Below the pieces are notes generated by a model. That model had not been told where the DNA came from, made no database searches, and worked only from the letters and a program-made list of their open reading frames with translations. DNA of 64,000 bases from Actinoplanes couchii (GTDB lineage: Bacteria > Actinomycetota > Actinomycetes > Mycobacteriales > Micromonosporaceae): assembly GCF_016862075.1 (NCBI RefSeq), contig NZ_BOMG01000082.1, forward strand, positions 62,001 to 126,000, read 5' to 3'. Both the position numbers and the translations under genes were made by a program. Positions 23,357 to 32,850 of this stretch are shown here, piece after piece (position 1 is the first letter of the stretch; every line of letters starts with the position of its first letter).

Positions 23357-24154
23357 ATGCGCGTCGGGTCGCGAGTGGCGGCTGCCGCTCTGGCGCTGCT
23401 CATCGTCGCTGTGACCGGGTCGCCGGCATCAGCCGCTGGACGCCTTACGGCTTCCAAGACCAAAAAACTCGACCGGAGCGGCGAGACGGTCACGGTAACC
23501 GGTAGCGGATACGACGAGACGAAGGGCATCTACGTCGCGTTCTGCCTGGACAACGGGGCCGGCGTGCTGCCCTCGCCGTGCGGTGGCGGTGCGGACATGT
23601 CGGGCAGCTCGGGCGCCTCGGTGTGGATCTCGTCGAACCCACCGTCCTATGCGGAAGGCCTGACCAAGCCGTACGGCCGCAACGGGTCATTCCGGGTGTC
23701 GATCCGGGTCAGCCAGATGATCGGCGACGTCGACTGCGCCGTCCGGGCCTGCGCCATCGTCACCCGCAACGACCACACCCGGACCGCCGACCGGTCCCAG
23801 GACAAGCGCATCCCGGTCCGCTTCGCCGCACCGTCCACTGTGACCAATCCCACGCCGAATCCGGCGGTGGGTGTCACCCGGAATCCCGCGCAGAGCGGCA
23901 CCACGAAGGCCACCACGAGCGGCAAGGCGTCCCCGGTCGGCCCGCCCACCGGCAAGCTGGCCACCGCCGCGCCCTCGACCGCCGCCACCGCCGCCGCGCT
24001 CGCCGCCGCCGAGCCCGCGCTGAACCGCACCAGCAGCGCCACCCCGCTCGGCCACTGGTGGTCCATCGGCGGCGCGTTCCTGGTCGGCATCCTGGTGGCC
24101 GGCCTCGTCGGACGGATCCGCCGGTCCAAGACCAAGCAGGAGACCAAGGCATGA
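23357..24154 (+). CDS. Exported, membrane-anchored Ig/neocarzinostatin-like protein of the heme locus
   Basis: 265-residue protein: signal peptide (about 1-27), an Ig-like domain (about 30-160) with VTGSGYD, two cysteine pairs (AFCLDN, SPCGGG; DVDCAVRACAIV) as in neocarzinostatin-like folds, an Ala/Thr/Pro linker, and a C-terminal transmembrane helix with a basic tail (about 232-265). ATG at 23357 has GGAGG upstream. It overlaps hmuT by 4 nt. Proteins of this build precede hmuTUV in other actinobacteria and may relay heme from HtaA to HmuT; direct heme binding is not evident from residues seen. Confidence 0.72.
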   Translation: MRVGSRVAAAALALLIVAVTGSPASAAGRLTASKTKKLDRSGETVTVTGSGYDETKGIYVAFCLDNGAGVLPSPCGGGADMSGSSGASVWISSNPPSYAEGLTKPYGRNGSFRVSIRVSQMIGDVDCAVRACAIVTRNDHTRTADRSQDKRIPVRFAAPSTVTNPTPNPAVGVTRNPAQSGTTKATTSGKASPVGPPTGKLATAAPSTAATAAALAAAEPALNRTSSATPLGHWWSIGGAFLVGILVAGLVGRIRRSKTKQETKA

Positions 24155-25176
24155 TCCGCCGTACGACAGTCCTGGCTCTCGCCGCGTCCCTGCTGCTCAC
24201 CGGCGGCTGCACCACGGTCAGTGAGGTCGGCCCGGAGGACGGGGCCGCGGCCGCCGCCTCGAACTGCGGCGCCACCACGGCGAAACTGGCTGAGGAGGAC
24301 GTCGACCCGCTCGACCCGAAACCCACCCCGAAGCTGCCGGTGACGGTGAAGTCCGCCGACAAACGGGACGTGACGGTGCGGTCGGCGGATCGGATCCTGG
24401 CCGTCAACCTCTACGGCTCGCTCGCCGAGATCGTCTTCAGCCTCGGGCTCGGCGACCGGGTGATCGGCCGGGACACCTCGACGGCGTTCCCGGCCGCGGC
24501 GAAACTCCCGCTGGTCACGCCGCAGGGACACGACCTGTCCGCGGAGGCGATCCTGAAGCTGAACCCGACGGTGCTGATCGCCGACGACAGCATCGGCCCG
24601 GCCACCGTGCTCCAGCAGATCCGCGACGCCGGGATCCCGGTCGTGATCGTCGACGACACCCAGACGCTGGAGGCCATCCCCGGGCACATCCGCGCGGTGG
24701 CCGGTGCGCTCGGGGTCACCGAGGCCGGGGAACGCCTGGTCACCCGGGTGCAGTCGGAGATAGACACGGCCCGGAAGTCGGCGCCGAAGGAGGGCACGCC
24801 GCCGCGGATCGCGTTCCTCTACGTGCGCGGCACCGCGGGTGTCTACCTGATCGGCGGTGCGGGCGCCGGATCCGACGCGATGATCGAGGCGATCGGGGCC
24901 GTCGACGCGGGCACCGAGGCGGGGCTCACGAAGTTCCGGCCGCTGACCAGCGAAGGCCTGATCAACGCGGCACCGGACGTGATCCTGGTGATGACCGAGG
25001 GGCTCAACTCGGTCGGCGGGGTGGACGGGCTGCTGAAACTGCCCGGCGTCGCGCAGACCCCGGCCGGGGTGAACAAGCGCGTCGTCGACATGGAGGACGG
25101 TGTGCTGCTGAACTTCGGGGCACGCACCGGCAAGGCCGTGGAAGCGCTGGCCGGGGCGGTCTACGCGTCGTGCTGA
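24151..25176 (+). CDS. hmuT: Heme ABC transporter substrate-binding lipoprotein
   Basis: 341-residue class III (FecB/BtuF-type) binding protein with lipobox LLTGGC (Cys about residue 20). The two-lobe domain begins at RILAVNLYGSLAEIVFSLGLGDRVIG and includes LNPTVLIADD, IPVVIVDD and AAPDVILVM. It hands heme to the HmuUV importer. ATG overlaps the preceding stop (ATGA); its own 3' end overlaps hmuU. Confidence 0.9.
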   Translation: MIRRTTVLALAASLLLTGGCTTVSEVGPEDGAAAAASNCGATTAKLAEEDVDPLDPKPTPKLPVTVKSADKRDVTVRSADRILAVNLYGSLAEIVFSLGLGDRVIGRDTSTAFPAAAKLPLVTPQGHDLSAEAILKLNPTVLIADDSIGPATVLQQIRDAGIPVVIVDDTQTLEAIPGHIRAVAGALGVTEAGERLVTRVQSEIDTARKSAPKEGTPPRIAFLYVRGTAGVYLIGGAGAGSDAMIEAIGAVDAGTEAGLTKFRPLTSEGLINAAPDVILVMTEGLNSVGGVDGLLKLPGVAQTPAGVNKRVVDMEDGVLLNFGARTGKAVEALAGAVYASC

Positions 25177-26210
25177 AGGCGTACGCCAAGCCGGGGTTGA
25201 TCGTCGGGTTGGCTCTGGCTCTGACCGCTGTCTGCCTGGTCGCGGCCGGGAAGGGGCAGGTGCCGATCTCGCCGGCCGAGGTCGCCGGGTCGGTGCTGCA
25301 CCGGCTCGGGCTGGACATCGGGCCACTGCCGTCCGCGGTGCAGGGCGAGAACGCGCTGTGGCTGGTCCGGTTCCCCCGGGTGGTCCTCGCGGTGATCGTC
25401 GGCGCGGCGCTGGGCTGTGCCGGAGCCCTGATGCAGGGGGTGTTCGGCAACCCGCTGGCCGAACCGGGCGTGGTCGGCGTCTCGTCCGGCGCCGCGGTCG
25501 GCGCCGCCGCGGCCATCGTCACCGGCGCGACGGTCGCCGGGATCTGGACCACCGCGGCGGCCGCCTTCGCCGGGGGCATCGTGACCACCCTGATCGTCTA
25601 CGCGATGTCCCGGGCCCAGGGCCGCACCGAGGTGGTCACCCTGGTGCTGACCGGGGTCGCGGTGAACGCGACAGCCGGCGCCCTGCTCGGCCTGCTGATG
25701 TTCATGACCGACGACGACGGGGTGCGGGCCATCGCGTTCTGGCAGCTCGGCAGCCTGGCCCAGGCCACCTGGGGCGCGGTCGCGGTGGCCGGGCCGTGCG
25801 CGGCCGCCGGGCTGATCGTGGCCGGGATCATCGCCCGCCGCCTCGACCTGCTGGCCCTCGGCGAACGCCCGGCCCGGCACCTGGGCGTCGACACCGAACG
25901 ACTGCGGATCACCGCGATCGTGGTGACCGCGCTGCTCACCGCGTCGGCGGTGGCGTTCACCGGGATCATCAGCTTCGTCGGCCTGGTGGTGCCGCACCTG
26001 ATCCGGATGGCCGTCGGCCCCGGGCACCGGGTGCTGATCCCGGCGAGCGCGCTGGGCGGGGCGGTGGTCGTGGTGACAGGTGATCTGATCGCCCGGACCG
26101 CGATCGAGTACCAGGAACTGCCGCTCGGCGTGCTGACCGCGGTGGTCGGCGGGCCGGCGTTCTTCTGGCTGCTGCGGCGCACCCGGGCACGGGCGGGAGG
26201 CTGGGGATGA
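25170..26210 (+). CDS. hmuU: Heme ABC transporter permease
   Basis: 346-residue FecCD-family permease with about ten transmembrane helices. Characteristic stretches: RFPRVVLAVIVGAALGCAGALMQ near the N-terminus, GNPLAEPGVVGVSSGA, and FVGLVVPHLIRM near the C-terminus. GTG at 25170 lies within the last codons of hmuT, and its stop overlaps hmuV (ATGA), so subunits are translationally coupled. Confidence 0.93.
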   Translation: MLKAYAKPGLIVGLALALTAVCLVAAGKGQVPISPAEVAGSVLHRLGLDIGPLPSAVQGENALWLVRFPRVVLAVIVGAALGCAGALMQGVFGNPLAEPGVVGVSSGAAVGAAAAIVTGATVAGIWTTAAAAFAGGIVTTLIVYAMSRAQGRTEVVTLVLTGVAVNATAGALLGLLMFMTDDDGVRAIAFWQLGSLAQATWGAVAVAGPCAAAGLIVAGIIARRLDLLALGERPARHLGVDTERLRITAIVVTALLTASAVAFTGIISFVGLVVPHLIRMAVGPGHRVLIPASALGGAVVVVTGDLIARTAIEYQELPLGVLTAVVGGPAFFWLLRRTRARAGGWG

Positions 26211-26962
26211 GGGCTGTCGATGTGTCGGTGAGCCTCGGCGGGCGCCGGGTGGTCGACGGCGTCGATCTGCGCGTCGACCCGGGCGAGGTGGTCGCCCTGG
26301 TCGGCCCGAACGGCGCCGGCAAGTCCAGCCTGCTCGCCGCGCTCGCCGGGGATCTCGCGTTCGCCGGGCGGATCGAGATCGGCGAACGCCCGCTGGGCGA
26401 CTGGAGACCGGTGGAACTCGCCCGGCGGCGTGCCGTGCTGCCGCAGAAGGCCGCCCTGTCCTTTCCGTTCACCGTCGGTGAGGTCGTCCGGATGGGGCGG
26501 GCGCCGTGGCACGGGCGGCCGGAGAGCGCCGACGACGAGGACGCCGTGGTCGAGGCGATGCGGCAGACCGAGACGACCGGGTTCGCGGCCCGGCCGTTCC
26601 CGGCGCTGTCCGGTGGCGAACAGGCGCGGGTGGCGCTGGCCCGGGTGCTGGCGCAGCGCACGCCGGTGCTGCTGCTCGACGAGCCGACCGCCGCGCTGGA
26701 CCTGCGGCACCAGGAGCTGGTGCTGCGGACCGTCCGGGAACGATCGGTCGCGGGCGCCGCGGTCGTGGTGGTGCTGCACGATCTGGGACTGGCCGCGGCC
26801 TACGCCGATCGGGTCTATGTGCTGGCGGCGGGCCGGGTCCGGGCTGAGGGGCCGCCTCGGGAGATCTTCACGGCCGAGCTGCTCGGGGATGTCTATCAGC
26901 ATGAGGTGGACGTTTTCGATCACCCGCGGACCGGTGCGCCGATGGTAGTACCGAGACGCTGA
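26207..26962 (+). CDS. hmuV: Heme ABC transporter ATPase
   Basis: 251-residue ABC ATPase: Walker A GPNGAGKSS, Q-loop LPQKAALSFPFTV (family-typical), signature LSGGEQARVAL, Walker B VLLLDEPTAALDL, switch His in VVLHDLGLA. Powers HmuU. Its last 95 bp overlap, tail to tail, the convergent Type III restriction gene. Confidence 0.93.
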   Translation: MRAVDVSVSLGGRRVVDGVDLRVDPGEVVALVGPNGAGKSSLLAALAGDLAFAGRIEIGERPLGDWRPVELARRRAVLPQKAALSFPFTVGEVVRMGRAPWHGRPESADDEDAVVEAMRQTETTGFAARPFPALSGGEQARVALARVLAQRTPVLLLDEPTAALDLRHQELVLRTVRERSVAGAAVVVVLHDLGLAAAYADRVYVLAAGRVRAEGPPREIFTAELLGDVYQHEVDVFDHPRTGAPMVVPRR

Positions 26963-29123
26963 ACTCGACGCCGTCGAGAGCCTCGGCCCAGCGGCGGGCG
27001 CACGCGATCCGGGCCGGGTCGTCGGCACCGGCGGTCACCACGACACGGTCGGTGCAGACGATCAGCCAGCCGGGGTGGTGGTCGCCGAGCGGGGTCGGGA
27101 TGGTGAAGTCGCCGGGGAGCCGCGCGTAGACCAGGACGTCGGCGCGGGATTCCAGCTCCTGGGCGAACGCTGTGCCGGCGTAGTCGTAGACGTGTTTGTG
27201 CAGGCGCGGGCCGGGGCTGCTGACGGTCAGGCGGCCGAAGGCGAGTTTCTGCTCGTCCAGCGCCTGGTAGGTCACGGTGTCGGTGATCAGGCTCGACTTC
27301 CGCTGGGTGATCAGGTCGGCGGCCATTGTCAGGAAGTGGTCGGGGTTTTTCCGGTACTGGGCGAAGGTTTTCGCTCGGATGCTGGTCAGGATTCGGCTGA
27401 TGGTGTGGCGGGTCAGATGGGTGCGGTCGGTCAGTTCGCCGATCAGGTCGAGCGCTTTGACCGACTTGTCCGGAAATATCGTGACCTGGCTGCCGCGCTG
27501 CACCGCGAGTCGCGCTGACTCCACCACCAACTCGGCGTCCAGCGTGGCGACGCAATCCTGCACGAGCCGAGCGGAATCGAACGCGACCCGGTAGACGACC
27601 CGGCGGCCGATCCGGGACAGGGCTTCTTGAAAGTCGTACCGGCGGAAATTGGCATTCAAGGGAATTTTGGTCCGTTGTCGACCGTCGATCACCTCGCCGG
27701 TCCACGACTCCCGCTGCAAACCTTCGACAAAACTTGCGTACGACTCGTCGGTCACCACCGTCAACTCGTTGATCTCGTGCACGGTGGCCGGATCGTCGAG
27801 CCGCTCGCCGTGCTGATCCACCGCGAGCCGCAGCCCCCGCCCGATCTCCTGCCGCCGCGAGATCCCCACGTCACCGCGTTTGAGCAGGCCCATCACGAAG
27901 ACGTTCGGATTGTCCCAGCCCTCCCGCAACGCCGAGTGCGAGAAGACGAAACGAACCGGCTCGTCCAGCGAAAGAAGCCGCTCCCGATCGCGCAGGATCA
28001 GGTCGTAGGCGTCCACATCGGAGGCGTGCCCGTCGACCTGCCGCCCGGTGCGCCGATCGATCGCGAAGTAGCCCTGGTGGGTCCGTTCGACCGGGATGGT
28101 GTCGAGATACCGGCGGTACGCCCCGTCCGGCTCGGCCGAGGTCAGCGCGCTGTACTCGGCGGTGAAGATCCGGGCGTACTCCCCGAGCTGGTCCGGCCGG
28201 GAGTAGTCGCGGTACCGCCGCACCTGGTCGATGAAGAGCAGCGACAGCACCTTGACACCCCGGCCGTGCAGTTCGCGTTCCTTCTCCAGGTGGGCGCGGA
28301 TCACCTCACGGATCTGCAGTCGTCGTTTCGCCGGGCCGTCCGCGCCGTCGATCCCGATCACCGCGATCCGTTTGACCAGCTTCTCCCGGTACGCCTCGGC
28401 GGCGTCCAGCCGGTGCACCAGGTCGTGCCGGACCCGGTGGGTGGCCGAGTAGCGCAGCACCATCAGCGGCCCGAACCGGCTCAGCGACTCCAGCGAGCGT
28501 GCCGATCCGATCCGTTGCGGCTCGTCCACCACCACGACCGGCCGGGCCGCGCTGATCACGTCGATCGGGCGGCGGGACTGGAAGCCGTCGAGTTCCTCGT
28601 AGATGCGGCGGTTCCGGCGGGCGGCCGAGTTGAACGCCTGCAAGTTGATGATCATGACCTGGACGCCGGATCCGGTCCGGAACCGTTCCAACTCGTGCAA
28701 GGCCGAGGAGTCGTAGGTGAAACAACGCGGGCGGGTGCCGTACAGCTGATGGAAGTGGTCGGCAGTGACCTGGAACGTCTTGCGCACCCCTTCCCGGATC
28801 GCCACCCCGGGGACCACCACGATGAACCGGGACCAGCCGTACCGCCGGTGCAGTTCCATGATCGTCCGGATGTAGACGTAGGTCTTGCCGGTACCGGTCT
28901 CCATCTCGACGTCCAGATTCGGGACGTCGTCGCAGGTCAGAGTCGAAGACCGGGAGAGCCCGGCCCGCTCCTGCACGGCCCGGACGTTGGCCAGCAGCCG
29001 TGCCCCGGTCAGCTCGATCGGCGCGTTGCCCGGCCCGGTGTGCCGGGGCTGCCCGGCGAAGCAGTCCGCCACCGCGGTCACCGCCTCGGTCTGGAACTCC
29101 TGCACCTTGAACCGCAGCCGCAC
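26868..29123 (-). CDS. Type III restriction enzyme Res-like subunit with degenerate nuclease motif
   Basis: 751-residue SF2 translocase: motif I METGTGKTYVY, motif II VVVDEPQ, motif III LRYSATH, motif V/VI FVFSHSALREGWDNPNVF and QEIGRGLR. The C-terminal domain aligns with the usual Type III nuclease but the key residues are altered: where PDW and ETKG are expected, PGW and VTAG are found. It is also shorter than the roughly 900-1000 residues usual for Res. So translocation/helicase activity looks intact while cleavage may be lost. Start is 3 nt after the mod stop. The last 30 residues run into hmuV antisense and look non-homologous, so the original end may have been lost. Confidence 0.85.
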   Translation of the reverse strand: MRLRFKVQEFQTEAVTAVADCFAGQPRHTGPGNAPIELTGARLLANVRAVQERAGLSRSSTLTCDDVPNLDVEMETGTGKTYVYIRTIMELHRRYGWSRFIVVVPGVAIREGVRKTFQVTADHFHQLYGTRPRCFTYDSSALHELERFRTGSGVQVMIINLQAFNSAARRNRRIYEELDGFQSRRPIDVISAARPVVVVDEPQRIGSARSLESLSRFGPLMVLRYSATHRVRHDLVHRLDAAEAYREKLVKRIAVIGIDGADGPAKRRLQIREVIRAHLEKERELHGRGVKVLSLLFIDQVRRYRDYSRPDQLGEYARIFTAEYSALTSAEPDGAYRRYLDTIPVERTHQGYFAIDRRTGRQVDGHASDVDAYDLILRDRERLLSLDEPVRFVFSHSALREGWDNPNVFVMGLLKRGDVGISRRQEIGRGLRLAVDQHGERLDDPATVHEINELTVVTDESYASFVEGLQRESWTGEVIDGRQRTKIPLNANFRRYDFQEALSRIGRRVVYRVAFDSARLVQDCVATLDAELVVESARLAVQRGSQVTIFPDKSVKALDLIGELTDRTHLTRHTISRILTSIRAKTFAQYRKNPDHFLTMAADLITQRKSSLITDTVTYQALDEQKLAFGRLTVSSPGPRLHKHVYDYAGTAFAQELESRADVLVYARLPGDFTIPTPLGDHHPGWLIVCTDRVVVTAGADDPARIACARRWAEALDGVEFSVSVLPSAHRSAGDRKRPPHADRHPRAARP

Positions 29124-29126
29124 CGG

Positions 29127-30944
29127 TCAGACGGCTCTCACGTCGGTGGCCGGCGACAGCGCGGCGAAGATCTGCTCGGCGTTGACCCGGGCCGCGTCGT
29201 CGGCGAACGCCGAATCCCGGAAGACCGCCCGGACCGGGCGGCGCTCGGCGATCGCCCGCACCACGGCCGGGTCGACCCGGTCGTCGAAACAGGCGATCAG
29301 TTCCCCGGCACCGACCACGAAAGAACTCGACAGCCGGGTGATCGGCAGACCGGGATCGAGGCCGACGGTGAGCAGGGTTTCGAACAGCAGATCCTCGGCG
29401 TCGCGGTCGGCCCGCACCCGATCCACCTGATCAACCAGGGCGTCCTGCCGGAGCTCGTCCGGATCCACCCGAAGATCCATGAAGTTCGAGGAGTCGAGCC
29501 GGAGCACCCGGAAGCCGCCCGGCACGCCGGCGGAGATCACATTCCGCACCCGGGTCAGCCCGATCTCGAAGATCGACGACAGTCCGCTCTCGGCGACCGG
29601 CAACGGCTCCGGGATCTGCACGCTGATGAACCGCCGATTGCCACCGTCCGCCTGGTTCTGGGCGAGCACCGCGTGCGCCGTGGTCGCGCTGCCGGCGAAG
29701 AAGTCCAGCACGATGTCGCCGTCCCCGGGCCGCCCGGCCAGCTGCAGGATCCGCTGCACCAGCTCGACCGGTTTGACCGAGTTGAGGACGTTCGCGGTGT
29801 TCTCGAACGGCACGTACCGCAGCAGGGTGCGCTTGGCGTCCTGGGTGTGCCCGACCTCGTCGTACGTCCAGAGGGTCTGCGGGGTGCGCCCGGCCGACAC
29901 CTCGGACAGGAAGCGTTTCACCGCCGGCGCGTTGTCCCCGCCGGCGCCCCACCAGATCCGGTCGTCGTCGTTCAGCTCGTCGAACCGCTGCCGGGAGATC
30001 CGCCAGTAGCTGCCGCGCGGCGGCCCGTCGATGACCCGCCCGGACGGGGTGGTGATCGGGTAGACCCCGGCGTCGTACCGGTTACGGGCCGACATGTTCT
30101 CGGCCTTCCACGGGCCGCGCGGGTCGCCGTCCGGGTTCCGGTACCGCGCCTCCATCGCCTCGGTGCGGGCCAGCGGGCGCGGTTGCCAGCGCTCCCGGTT
30201 CCGGGCGAAGACCACGATGTAGTCGTGATCCTCGGAGAACCAGCGGGCCGAGTTCTTCGGGGCGTACACCTTCTGCCAGATGATCTGGGCGACGAAGTTC
30301 TGTTCGCCGAAGATCTCCGCGCAGATCTTGCGCAGGTTGTCGACCTCGTGATCGTCGATCGAGACGAAGACGACCCCGTCGTCGGTGAGCAGGTCGCGGG
30401 CCAGGGCGAGCCGCGGGTACATCATGCTCAGCCAGCGGGAATGGAACCGGCCGCCGGATTCCGGATTCGCCACCCCGTCGGCCTGCCCGGAACCGGCCAG
30501 ATAACCGGCCCGGGTCTGCGTGAAATCGTCGTCGTAGATGAAATCGTTTCCGGTGTTGTACGGCGGATCGATGTAGATCACCTTGATCCGCCCAAGAAAC
30601 GATTCCTGGAGCAGTTTCAGCACGTCGAGGTTGTCACCCTCGATGAGCAGATTGCCGGCCGTGTCGAAATCCACCGACTCGGCGCGTGACGGCCGCAGGG
30701 TTCCGGTCGCCGGCTCCCGGGCCGCCCGCTGCGCCACCCGCCGGCCCGGCCAGTCGAGCCGGTACCGCTCCGGCGCGCCGTCCGTCACGTAGCCGTCGAG
30801 ACGCTCTCTGAGCAGGTCGAAGTCGATGGCCCGGGTCAGATTGCCGGCCGCGTCGGTGACCTCGGTGACGGCCGCCGGGAACAGGTCGGCGAGCCGGTCG
30901 ACATCACGTGCCGCCGGGTCGGTGGCGCTGGTCAGCTTCTCCAC
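29127..30944 (-). CDS. Type III restriction-modification Mod subunit, N6-adenine methyltransferase
   Basis: About 605-residue beta-class DNA methyltransferase: catalytic motif IV IDPPYNTGNDF (about 125-135), a long target-recognition region, then the SAM-binding motif I LDFFAGSATTAH (about 420). The preceding segment NLLIEGDNLDVLKLLQESF is typical of Type III Mod. It methylates adenine on one strand and gives sequence specificity to the Res partner. GTG at 30944 has GAGGACG upstream; an upstream start at 30986 is possible. Target sequence cannot be read from the protein. Confidence 0.9.
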   Translation of the reverse strand: MEKLTSATDPAARDVDRLADLFPAAVTEVTDAAGNLTRAIDFDLLRERLDGYVTDGAPERYRLDWPGRRVAQRAAREPATGTLRPSRAESVDFDTAGNLLIEGDNLDVLKLLQESFLGRIKVIYIDPPYNTGNDFIYDDDFTQTRAGYLAGSGQADGVANPESGGRFHSRWLSMMYPRLALARDLLTDDGVVFVSIDDHEVDNLRKICAEIFGEQNFVAQIIWQKVYAPKNSARWFSEDHDYIVVFARNRERWQPRPLARTEAMEARYRNPDGDPRGPWKAENMSARNRYDAGVYPITTPSGRVIDGPPRGSYWRISRQRFDELNDDDRIWWGAGGDNAPAVKRFLSEVSAGRTPQTLWTYDEVGHTQDAKRTLLRYVPFENTANVLNSVKPVELVQRILQLAGRPGDGDIVLDFFAGSATTAHAVLAQNQADGGNRRFISVQIPEPLPVAESGLSSIFEIGLTRVRNVISAGVPGGFRVLRLDSSNFMDLRVDPDELRQDALVDQVDRVRADRDAEDLLFETLLTVGLDPGLPITRLSSSFVVGAGELIACFDDRVDPAVVRAIAERRPVRAVFRDSAFADDAARVNAEQIFAALSPATDVRAV

Positions 30945-31204
30945 GGCCGTCCTCGGTTTCCATGGAACCCGTACCCTACCCGGCAAAACCGTCTTTCCTG
31001 CGTCTGAAAACCCCTAAAAACAATTTTTCGGTACGCCAATCGACGGTTCCGCTCCGACCGCGCGAGGTCCGCGCGGCCCCGGACCGCAGCGCGTCCGCCG
31101 GGCCGGATGCGGTGGTTACGGAAAGACCCTCATCCATGGCATGATTCGTACGTGAGGACGTGACCGACCCGTCCCACACCACTCCACACCACGGGGACAG
31201 GTGG

Positions 31205-32794
31205 ATGCTCTCTTTGCCTCGGGCCACGCTCGCCGCGTCGGCCCTGATCCCGGCGATCCTGCTCGGCACCACCGGGCCGGCGGTCGCCGCCACCAACACG
31301 CTCTCGATCACCGCGGTCAACCGCTCCGGCGCCAAGGTCGCGGTCACCGCCACTGTGGTCAGCCTCGCCACCAGCCAGGAGTACCGGGTCCGCACCGGCA
31401 CGAAACGGAAGCTGCCGAAGGGCAACTACGCGGTCCTCGCCTCGATCGGCAGCCTGAACACCTCGACCACCCTCGGCGGCAAGACGGTCAAGGTGTCCGG
31501 CGCCTCGAAACTGACCATCGACGCCCGCCACGGCAAGCTGGTCCGGCTGGGCCTGAGCCCGGCCGTGTCCGGTCTGGAGTCGACAGTCGACGCCGAGATC
31601 TGCAGCAACACCGGCGGCGGCGCGGACTCCGAGGTCCAGTCGTGGGGTGACGCCACCCGGCCGCTCTACGTCATCCCGACCGCGTCGAAGAAGATCGCCT
31701 TCGCGGCCATGGGCACGTGGACCGACCGCTCGGGCAGCACCGACGCCTACGCGACGCTGTACCGGACCACCGGGGTGCCGAGCACGCCGAGCCGGACCTT
31801 CGCCCGTTCCAAGCTCGCCACCATGACCGTCGACTCACGGCGCGGGCCGGCCGGGACCAACTACAGCGACGTCGCGGTCCAGCCCACCCACCAGGGCTGC
31901 GGCAGCTATCTGTACGGCAGCCTGGCGAACACCGACCGCCCCACCACCACGAAGATCCACCTCTCGCCCGGCCGATGGGACATCCGCGGTGACCTGTCCG
32001 CGGGTGCGAAGAACGGCCAGACCTGGGCCATCGGCGGCTACACCACGACGCGCACCGTCGCGGCCGGCAAGTCCTACTTCGTCCGCTACTTCGGCGCGGC
32101 CTGGGGCCCCGGCTTCCACGTGCCGATGACGTACCAGGGCCGGATCAGCTACCCCCTCGACGACATGTTCACCGACCCCGCCTTCAGCGGGCTGAACGGC
32201 AACTACGGCGGCGCCGCCGGGGACAAGTCGAAGGCGACCCTGAAGTTCGGCGGCAAGGTCGTCAAGACCGCCTACGACAAGGGCTTCGGGCAGGACGGGC
32301 CGTCGCTGGAGTACAAGGTGAAGAAGGCCGGCTGGTACACGCTGACCAACTCCGCGCAGCGGTACTACCCGGAGATCACCTTCCCGAAGGGCATGCTCTC
32401 CACCGCGTCGACGGTCACCTACCGCTTCCACGCCAAGCCGAACACCAGCGTGCTGTCCCCGGTGAGCGCGGTCCAGCAGGTGCCGGCCGGCCTGAACGGT
32501 TACAACCACGCCAAGGCCGGCAGCAGCACGAACGTCGCGCTCCGGATCAACCGCCACCTGCTCTGGGGCGACGTCAAGAAGGGCGCCGCGCCCAAGTTGA
32601 AGTCGCTGACCACGAAGGCGTCCTTCGACGGCGGCAAGACCTGGAAGACGGCGCCGGTCAAGAAGATCGGCGGAGTCTGGACCGCGGTCGTCAAGAACCC
32701 CGGGTCCGGTGCGGTCTCGTTGCGCACCCGGGCGACCTACACCAACACCGGCTACACCGAGGTGACCGTCTACCGCGCCTACGGCATCGGCTGA
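31205..32794 (+). CDS. Large secreted protein of unknown function
   Basis: 529-residue exported protein. Signal peptide (about 1-29, ending AVAA) then all-beta sequence: a first domain with TVNGT-like strands (about 30-120), a middle part with conserved-looking GYTTTRTVAAGKSYFVRYFGAAWGP, and a C-terminal Ig-like domain (SFDGGKTWKTAPVKK, TRATYTNTGYTEVTVYRAY) of the type found at the end of actinomycete secreted hydrolases. No catalytic motif recognised. ATG 31205 is selected because a purine-rich GGGGACAGG site lies upstream. Monocistronic, ended by a strong terminator. Confidence 0.72.
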   Translation: MLSLPRATLAASALIPAILLGTTGPAVAATNTLSITAVNRSGAKVAVTATVVSLATSQEYRVRTGTKRKLPKGNYAVLASIGSLNTSTTLGGKTVKVSGASKLTIDARHGKLVRLGLSPAVSGLESTVDAEICSNTGGGADSEVQSWGDATRPLYVIPTASKKIAFAAMGTWTDRSGSTDAYATLYRTTGVPSTPSRTFARSKLATMTVDSRRGPAGTNYSDVAVQPTHQGCGSYLYGSLANTDRPTTTKIHLSPGRWDIRGDLSAGAKNGQTWAIGGYTTTRTVAAGKSYFVRYFGAAWGPGFHVPMTYQGRISYPLDDMFTDPAFSGLNGNYGGAAGDKSKATLKFGGKVVKTAYDKGFGQDGPSLEYKVKKAGWYTLTNSAQRYYPEITFPKGMLSTASTVTYRFHAKPNTSVLSPVSAVQQVPAGLNGYNHAKAGSSTNVALRINRHLLWGDVKKGAAPKLKSLTTKASFDGGKTWKTAPVKKIGGVWTAVVKNPGSGAVSLRTRATYTNTGYTEVTVYRAYGIG

Positions 32795-32806
32795 CGTCCC
32801 GTCACC

Positions 32807-32844
32807 GTCGTGCGTGGTGACCACCGGAGGTCACCACGCACGAC
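32807..32844. terminator. Bidirectional terminator hairpin
   Basis: 16-bp perfect stem (32807-32822 with 32829-32844) and a 6-nt loop between convergent genes. Confidence 0.85.
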
Positions 32845-32850
32845 CGGCCG

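Noticed and set aside
27627-30689. A 1020-codon open frame on the plus strand
   Set aside because: It lies exactly antisense to the Type III res and mod genes, whose protein motifs are unmistakable; its own composition is dominated by Asp, Arg, His, Pro and Val and matches no fold.
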